From a virus, in IMG/VR virus record IMGVR_UViG_3300017917_001716, positions 1 to 38,177 of that record: a stretch of DNA of 38,177 nucleotides. One strand, 5' to 3'. The position numbers were made by a program, and so were the translations under genes. Within the stretch, counting starts at the first letter, position 1; every line of letters begins with the position of its first letter. Positions 34,080 to 38,177 of this stretch are shown piece after piece. The notes under the pieces are model-generated. The model was not told the origin of the DNA. It made no database searches and saw only the letters and a program-made list of their open reading frames with translations.

Positions 34080-34322
34080 ATGACAGTACAATATGTTTAT
34101 CTTATAATATTTGCATGTGTTTTATACCTCATCATTACTGATGAAAGTATTGCAAAAGCATTCTATTTGATGATAAAAATCGTACAAAATAAGTTTACAA
34201 TCTTTTGGTGGTGGTTAGTCCATAATCCAACAACACCTTGGGTAAAATATTCAATGTGGAGACGCTCAAATCGGATTGCAAAAGAACTAATGAAAGAACT
34301 GGAGAAGAACAATGATCTTTGA
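34080..34322 (+). CDS. small membrane protein
   Basis: 80 residues from the ATG just after the preceding stop; an upstream in-frame ATG would add eight residues but overlaps the previous gene. Residues 4-20 (QYVYLIIFACVLYLIIT) are a clear transmembrane segment, and IFWWWLV around 40-47 may associate with the membrane. The C-terminus is charged (RRSNRIAKELMKELEKN). No signal-peptidase site is evident. It overlaps the phosphoesterase gene by 11 bases, which may place the two at the same membrane, but this is inference. Confidence 0.7.
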   Translation: MTVQYVYLIIFACVLYLIITDESIAKAFYLMIKIVQNKFTIFWWWLVHNPTTPWVKYSMWRRSNRIAKELMKELEKNNDL

Positions 34323-35013
34323 TGCAGTATTTGTAAGTGATGTGCATTTGGGTACAACGCGGTGCAATGTAAAGAAGTTTTATAAGTTTCTCAAAGAAAT
34401 CAAAACCAAAAAACTGGTGTTAGTTGGTGATATTATTGATGTGTATTGTATGGAAAAGTACAACACACATTGGAGAAAAGAACACACTGAATGTGTGCAT
34501 CAAATCCTGAATCTTGCAAAGAAGGGTGTAGAAGTCATTTATATTCCTGGAAATCACGAAGGAATGTTGAGACGATACTGTCCTTTTGAACACGAAAACT
34601 TCAAGATGGTTGAAGAGTATGTGTATAAAACCAAAGATGGTGATAAGTATTTCTGCACACACGGAGATCAACACTCTGAGTTCTCATCTGGTTCTTGGAA
34701 ACAACTGGTTTTTAACTGGGGATATGAACTGATTACTCCAATGAGTTTGTTTCTAGAAAAGATCTTTAGATTTTCATTGGTTTATGCATTAAAAAATACC
34801 ATTCGTGGTAAAAATTACATCAATCAATATGAAACTGATCTAGCAAACTATTGCAGACAGAAAGGTGATTATAAAGGTATTATTGTAGGACATATTCATC
34901 ACAACAACATGAGAAAGTTTGATAAGATTGAATACATGTGCTGTGGAGATTTTGTAGATACATGTTCTGCGATTGTGGAAAAGAACGGTTTTTTTCAATC
35001 AGTTAAGTATTAA
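34312..35013 (+). CDS. metallophosphoesterase, LpxH-like
   Basis: 233 residues with all five calcineurin-type metal motifs: SDVHLG (9-14), VGDIID (38-43), GNHE (80-83), THGD (116-119), GHIHH (193-197). The SDVHLGTTRCN start, VIYIPGNHEGMLRR and THGDQHSEF closely follow the UDP-2,3-diacylglucosamine pyrophosphatase (LpxH, COG2908) branch, which makes lipid X for lipid A. A related role in altering host lipopolysaccharide is therefore possible; another phosphodiester substrate cannot be excluded. GGAGAAG before the ATG is a good ribosome binding site. Confidence 0.8.
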   Translation: MIFDAVFVSDVHLGTTRCNVKKFYKFLKEIKTKKLVLVGDIIDVYCMEKYNTHWRKEHTECVHQILNLAKKGVEVIYIPGNHEGMLRRYCPFEHENFKMVEEYVYKTKDGDKYFCTHGDQHSEFSSGSWKQLVFNWGYELITPMSLFLEKIFRFSLVYALKNTIRGKNYINQYETDLANYCRQKGDYKGIIVGHIHHNNMRKFDKIEYMCCGDFVDTCSAIVEKNGFFQSVKY

Positions 35014-35016
35014 ACT

Positions 35017-35024
35017 CTAAATAA
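35017..35024 (+). promoter_or_regulatory. late promoter box (CTAAATAA)
   Basis: CTAAATAA just after the phosphoesterase stop and 22 bases before the next ATG, the common late spacing. Confidence 0.55.
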
Positions 35025-35046
35025 CCCTATATCTGGTATTGCATTT

Positions 35047-35373
35047 ATGTTATCAACTCAATATCGCCTGCGTCTTGAAGCAATTTGTCAGAAAATTGCT
35101 CAACATGAAGAGGTGAGTTTGGAAGATATGATTTGGGCAGAGAAACTTGCGAAAGCAAATCGCACTGCTGCTACAATACTCCGTCAGGCAAGAAGGACAG
35201 CAGAGAATCCTACAATGCAAGAAGGAGATATGGATGATTTTTTGAATCAACTTGACATTGGTGGATTGGGTCACGAACGCTTTGGCAAGCGTGGTTTTGA
35301 TAGTGTAGATGATATGGTTGATTGGTGGACTGAGGACAGGGATAAGCCAGATGATTGGCGTCAACGTGATTGA
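35047..35373 (+). CDS. conserved cyanophage protein, unknown function
   Basis: 108 residues. Helical N-terminal half (RLRLEAICQKIAQHEEVSLE, IWAEKLAKANRTAATILRQA) and an acidic Trp-containing C-terminal half (DSVDDMVDWWTEDRDKPDDW). No domain recognised. It has a late-type box in front, while its TGA stop sits inside the -35 box of the next gene's early promoter. The amphipathic helix plus acidic tail could suit a protein-binding or DNA-mimic role, which is speculation. Confidence 0.7.
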   Translation: MLSTQYRLRLEAICQKIAQHEEVSLEDMIWAEKLAKANRTAATILRQARRTAENPTMQEGDMDDFLNQLDIGGLGHERFGKRGFDSVDDMVDWWTEDRDKPDDWRQRD

Positions 35374-35398
35374 CAAAAGACTCTGAATACTCTATAAT
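35370..35398 (+). promoter_or_regulatory. consensus early sigma70 promoter
   Basis: TTGACA, 17 bases, TATAAT. The -35 box includes the stop codon of the preceding gene. It serves the 67-residue gene and probably the Dam gene behind it. Confidence 0.9.
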
Positions 35399-35420
35399 AC
35401 ACCCATATACACCCGTTATT

Positions 35421-35624
35421 ATGGACTACAAACCTTATAGTGTGGAATGGAGTCGGCGGCGGTATCTTGCCGAAGCAATCCAAAAATACTTTGATACTGA
35501 TGCATCTGTGGATGTTGTTCTCGATGATATTGTGAGCGTTCTTGAAGAGAATGTAGATCACCATAAGAGTCGTGCCGAACGCTTTCAGGAAGTTTTGAAT
35601 GGTCTGAAATCTTTACCTTATTGA
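35421..35624 (+). CDS. hypothetical protein
   Basis: 67 residues from the first ATG after the early promoter. DYKPYSVEWSRRRYLAEAIQ then an acidic helical part (VDVVLDDIVSVLEENVDHHK) and AERFQEVLNGLKSLP. Entirely helical, no named family. It ends two bases before the Dam start (TGATAATG), so the two are translated together. Confidence 0.7.
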   Translation: MDYKPYSVEWSRRRYLAEAIQKYFDTDASVDVVLDDIVSVLEENVDHHKSRAERFQEVLNGLKSLPY

Positions 35625-35626
35625 TA

Positions 35627-36469
35627 ATGAAACTACCTAAACCTCTGTTTATTTGGGCAGGTGGAAAGACTAAAGTACTTAAATATCACACTCCATATTT
35701 GCCAAGCAATGTAACTGAATATAGCGAACCATTTTTTGGTGGTGGTGCTATGTTCATCTATGTGATGAAGCGTTATAATCCAAAAAAAGCATACATCAAT
35801 GATGTTAATGAGAGTATCATCAACATCTATAAAAATGTAAAAGATAATGTGGAAGATTTTATAAAAGTAGTAGATCAGTATCAAGACGTATATTTGCCAT
35901 TATCAAAGGAAGACAGAAAAAAATACTTTTTTGAAGTTCGACATCAACACGCTTATGATTATGAAAACTGGGATAAGGTATTTGAGGCAGGAACTCTTTA
36001 TTTCCTAATGAAAACAGGATTTAATGGCATTTGGCAAATCAATCAAAATACCAATGGACGGTATGGTACTCCTGCTGGACTGTTAAGCCAAAAAGATAAA
36101 GTTTATGATAAAACAATGGTATATGAATGGAATCATATGTTGAAAAACGTTGATATTCATTGTGGCGACTACTCTCAGTGTCCACCTGGAGATTTAAACT
36201 ATCTTGATCCACCTTATCGGGATAGTTTTGCCGATTATGGCACTGGATGGAACGACCAAAAAACAGAAAAACTGCTAGAATATACAAAAAATTTGCCAGG
36301 AACTGTTTTATTTTGTAATCGTTGTGATGGATCAGATTTTTTTGAAACGCGCAAAGGTGATATGAATCTAATCACATTCCCAATCACTTATACCGCAGGA
36401 AGAAGAAAGAAAACTGAAGATGGATATGAGGCTAAAAAAGCAATCGAAATTTTATTGTGGAAAACATGA
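35627..36469 (+). CDS. dam: Dam-type DNA adenine methyltransferase
   Basis: 280 residues, close to T4 Dam (259 aa). FIWAGGKTKVL (8-18) is the motif I-like start of the D12/Dam class; YSEPFFGGGAMF (32-43) is motif I proper, AYINDVNESIINIYKNV (55-71) motif II, and DPPYRDS (194-200) the catalytic motif IV; GFNGIWQINQNTNGRYGTP (131-149) is typical of Dam enzymes. It transfers a methyl group to N6 of adenine, probably in GATC-like sites, protecting phage DNA. It is complete and clearly separate from the split methyltransferase 4 kb upstream. Its stop overlaps the next ATG as ATGA. Confidence 0.9.
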   Translation: MKLPKPLFIWAGGKTKVLKYHTPYLPSNVTEYSEPFFGGGAMFIYVMKRYNPKKAYINDVNESIINIYKNVKDNVEDFIKVVDQYQDVYLPLSKEDRKKYFFEVRHQHAYDYENWDKVFEAGTLYFLMKTGFNGIWQINQNTNGRYGTPAGLLSQKDKVYDKTMVYEWNHMLKNVDIHCGDYSQCPPGDLNYLDPPYRDSFADYGTGWNDQKTEKLLEYTKNLPGTVLFCNRCDGSDFFETRKGDMNLITFPITYTAGRRKKTEDGYEAKKAIEILLWKT

Positions 36470-37035
36470 TGGACGGACAATATTTGCCGATGTTTATTTC
36501 TCCTATTTTTATAGGGTCAGTTTCTCAAGACCTTTCACCATTGTTGGATGAATGTAAGAGGCAGCAAATCTTAGATAACAGGGGTAGAATCAAATCAAAT
36601 CGGGGTGGTTGGCAGAGTAATGATCTTTTTTCTAAACTTCTTGATGAATATGTTTTAGATCAAGTCAACAAAGTATCAACTACATGGGGATTTAAAAATA
36701 AACTTAAAATTTATAATTTTTGGTTTAATATTAATAAATCTGGTGACTATAATATATCACATTTTCATGCAAACTCTCTTTTGTCTGGAGTTTTGTATTT
36801 GAAATGCCCAGAAGGAAGTGGGAATATTTTTTTTGAAAATCCAATATTTCCGCTTTTGGAAAGTTATACTGAAACTCTAGAAAAACTTGAAAAAAATCCA
36901 TTTAATTCATATCATTTTTCTTATACTCCTAAAAAATCTTCATTATTAATTTTTCCATCTTGGATTAGACATCATGTTGATCCTGGAACATTTGGTGGTG
37001 AAAGAATTTCTATTTCTTTTAATGCTTTTATATAA
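36466..37035 (+). CDS. 2OG-Fe(II) oxygenase-like protein (TIGR02466-like)
   Basis: 189 residues from the ATG coupled to the Dam stop. The core ISHFHANSLLSGVLYLKCPE (97-116), GNIFFENP (119-126) and FPSWIRHHVDP then GERISISFN (163-187) is the pattern of the 2-oxoglutarate/iron oxygenase family TIGR02466 that is common in marine T4-like phages. Histidines near 99-101 and 169-170 and the Arg at 180 are the likely iron and 2-oxoglutarate ligands. The substrate is unknown. Codons are AT-rich, like the hydroxylase-like gene at 29 kb. Confidence 0.75.
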   Translation: MMDGQYLPMFISPIFIGSVSQDLSPLLDECKRQQILDNRGRIKSNRGGWQSNDLFSKLLDEYVLDQVNKVSTTWGFKNKLKIYNFWFNINKSGDYNISHFHANSLLSGVLYLKCPEGSGNIFFENPIFPLLESYTETLEKLEKNPFNSYHFSYTPKKSSLLIFPSWIRHHVDPGTFGGERISISFNAFI

Positions 37036-37040
37036 AAACT

Positions 37041-37226
37041 ATGAAACCCAACTTTCATAAAGTATTGGAAATGGCACTGGAAGAAGGTGTCCGTTATGGA
37101 TACAACCGTGCCCATAAACACGTAGAGAATCCACATCAGGATGCTGTGGTTGATTGTGTAGTTGAGAGTGCAATGAACTCTTTGTATGAATGGTTTGACT
37201 TTGAGGACAATAATGAATCTGATTAA
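37041..37226 (+). CDS. hypothetical protein
   Basis: 61 residues, helical, acidic: FHKVLEMALEEGVRYGYNRA, then VDCVVESAMNSLYEWFDFED. No clear ribosome binding site. No family recognised. It overlaps the next gene by 14 bases. Together with the following small genes it forms a chain of overlapping short frames of the kind seen in accessory regions of large phages. Confidence 0.65.
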   Translation: MKPNFHKVLEMALEEGVRYGYNRAHKHVENPHQDAVVDCVVESAMNSLYEWFDFEDNNESD

Positions 37227-37512
37227 CTTTAAACACCGCAAATTTTTGATTAAGTATAATCATCGTGAAGATTTTGGACACGAATGGTACGTTCAAATCT
37301 TAAACATCAAGCGTTGGAGTTTGCTTCAACTCTCAGTAAGTTGGAACGACTATCCTTCTTGGCCTTATCTACAAATCAAGTCTGGAAGTGGAAGCACCTT
37401 GAGTATTCTCTTCTGGGCATATAAGTTTGGATTTGATGTTGATTTTATGGGTCGAACTTGGAACTGGAATCATTTGGAGGAACTAGATGAAGACGAAACT
37501 GAACTGGTTTGA
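37213..37512 (+). CDS. hypothetical protein, aromatic-rich
   Basis: 99 residues from the ATG preceded by GAGG; a longer upstream start is possible but lies deep in the previous gene. Basic N-terminus (NLINFKHRKFLIKYNHREDF) and an unusual number of Trp and Tyr (WSLLQLSVSWNDYPSWPYLQ). Probably a small beta protein. No family recognised. It overlaps its neighbours on both sides. Confidence 0.65.
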   Translation: MNLINFKHRKFLIKYNHREDFGHEWYVQILNIKRWSLLQLSVSWNDYPSWPYLQIKSGSGSTLSILFWAYKFGFDVDFMGRTWNWNHLEELDEDETELV

Positions 37513-37834
37513 GTATTATTTCGGACATTGTTTCCAGACTGGTTGGAGAGAAATGTGGAACAACTTCAAAATGTGGAGAGACCTCATCAGTGGAAACTAT
37601 GCTGATTATGCTCTGCTGAAAAACGACGATCCATATGAAGAATGTTACCAGTGGTTTTGGACTTCTATTAATCTTGATGAAACATATCCCAAAGAGTTTC
37701 TAGAATATCTGATGGAAATGTGTGATAGAATAGATCGTGGTGAAGAAAAGGTCTATCCACTTGATGAAGATTTCTTTGATAGGATTAAAGAACTTACTGA
37801 TGATATAGAGTTGAATGATGAAGAATCTACCTGA
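37487..37834 (+). CDS. hypothetical acidic protein
   Basis: 115 residues; GGAGG before the ATG is a good ribosome binding site. Trp-rich N-terminus (WFEYYFGHCFQTGWREMWNN, KMWRDLISG) and an acidic helical C-terminus (LEYLMEMCDRIDRGEEKVYP, IKELTDDIELNDEEST). No domain recognised. It overlaps the preceding gene by 26 bases and the next by 20. Confidence 0.65.
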   Translation: MKTKLNWFEYYFGHCFQTGWREMWNNFKMWRDLISGNYADYALLKNDDPYEECYQWFWTSINLDETYPKEFLEYLMEMCDRIDRGEEKVYPLDEDFFDRIKELTDDIELNDEEST

Positions 37835-38009
37835 TAAGAAAACACTGGATATTATGTGGACAGTTGCCACATCGACCAGTATTGAGACTGGCACAAGACC
37901 CCACTACGGGTTTGCTCAGATGCTGTATGATTACCTCATAGACAAAAAACCCCTTGTTGAACTGCGTTATGAACCTCAAAGAAAAGAAAGCACTACTCAA
38001 GAAACTTGA
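37815..38009 (+). CDS. hypothetical protein
   Basis: 64 residues from the first of two adjacent ATG codons. NLPDKKTLDIMWTVATSTSI, then GFAQMLYDYLIDKKPLVELR. No family recognised. It overlaps the gene before it and its end lies inside the zinc-ribbon gene that follows, in another frame, so the start or end of one of the three could be different. Confidence 0.55.
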   Translation: MMKNLPDKKTLDIMWTVATSTSIETGTRPHYGFAQMLYDYLIDKKPLVELRYEPQRKESTTQET

Positions 38010-38177
38010 GACTGCTGCTAATACCTGTTTTGATTGTGGAAAGAAGTATGGAGTGTATTCTGTAGGGTGCTCCTCCGTTTATGAGTCTAAGTGTGGTGTG
38101 TGTGGAGAAATCAAACCTATCACCGAAACCCGTGACTTTGCTTACTTTATTACTGGTATTCGCAAACTGAAACTGGA
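37969..38177 (+). CDS. zinc-ribbon protein, 3' end cut by the window
   Basis: At least 69 residues, open to the window edge. A basic helix (NLKEKKALLKKLETAAN) precedes CFDC (20-23) and CGVC (42-45), two CxxC knuckles 18 residues apart, the layout of a zinc ribbon; Cys34 is an extra cysteine between them. Such folds bind nucleic acid or serve as protein adaptors. Codon use is more GC-rich than in the overlapping gene, which supports that this frame is real. The full length cannot be seen. Confidence 0.65.
   Translation, partial: MNLKEKKALLKKLETAANTCFDCGKKYGVYSVGCSSVYESKCGVCGEIKPITETRDFAYFITGIRKLKL

Noticed and set aside
35627-36469. Dam and the split methyltransferase as duplicates of one gene
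   Set aside because: They have different catalytic motifs (DPPY against NPPY) and belong to different enzyme classes.

Overview
The window is a near-continuous stretch of a T4-like myovirus genome of the marine cyanophage type. The grounds are recognisable T4 core proteins (gp59, gp33, gp32, gp53, gp48, gp4, gp54, gp26, gp27, gp5-like), T4-style late promoters (NTAAATA) beside cyanobacterial sigma70-type early promoters (TTGACA-17-TATAAT), a short tRNA cluster, and very long GIGTT/S74-type fibre proteins typical of Synechococcus/Prochlorococcus phages. No photosynthesis genes are in the window, so the exact host cannot be fixed. Several genes with GC-rich codon use suggest a Synechococcus-like host. 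All functional names come from reading the translations by eye.

Layout. 1-1.7 kb: replication and late-transcription genes (gp59 3' part, gp33, gp32), closed by a terminator. 1.7-4.3 kb: a minus-strand block (gp53, gp48, an unknown protein, gp4) read towards gp32. 4.3-13.5 kb: the tail and baseplate hub cluster (gp54, gp26, a gp51-like frame, two tape-measure-like proteins of which the second carries lysozyme and M23 peptidase domains, gp27, gp5 without lysozyme, and a separate spike). 13.5-15.9 kb: two virion appendage genes. 15.9-17.0 kb: an accessory island with strong early promoters, a Phd/YefM-like small protein, three tRNA-like genes and a small unknown gene. 17.0-31.3 kb: very large fibre/appendage genes. 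One is a subtilisin-like protease fused to an S74 chaperone domain. A glycine-rich adhesin-like gene is followed by an ATGA-coupled cassette with a sulfotransferase and an Asp/Asn-hydroxylase-like protein. 31.3-33.6 kb: a split adenine methyltransferase, a terminator and an SF2 helicase. 33.7-38.2 kb: small accessory genes, an LpxH-like phosphoesterase, a Dam methylase, a second 2OG-oxygenase-like protein and many small unknown genes, often overlapping.

How the parts work together. gp59 loads helicase onto gp32-coated DNA. gp33 couples late transcription to replication and should act at the NTAAATA sites in front of the structural genes. gp26 and the short frame behind it look like a tail-assembly-chaperone pair joined by a -1 ribosomal frameshift, directly upstream of the tape-measure-like genes. 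gp27, gp5, the spike, gp48, gp54 and gp53 build the baseplate hub and wedge. The fibre region supplies host-recognition structures, and the enzymes between the fibre genes may modify them or the host surface.

The observations I rate highest are: (1) a slippery heptamer, 5-nt spacer and 11-bp hairpin at the end of gp26; (2) an adenine methyltransferase split between motifs III and IV with its halves in reversed gene order; (3) a subtilase-S74 fibre protein; (4) the ATGA-coupled sulfotransferase/hydroxylase cassette; and (5) two tRNAs whose variable-arm class and anticodon disagree.
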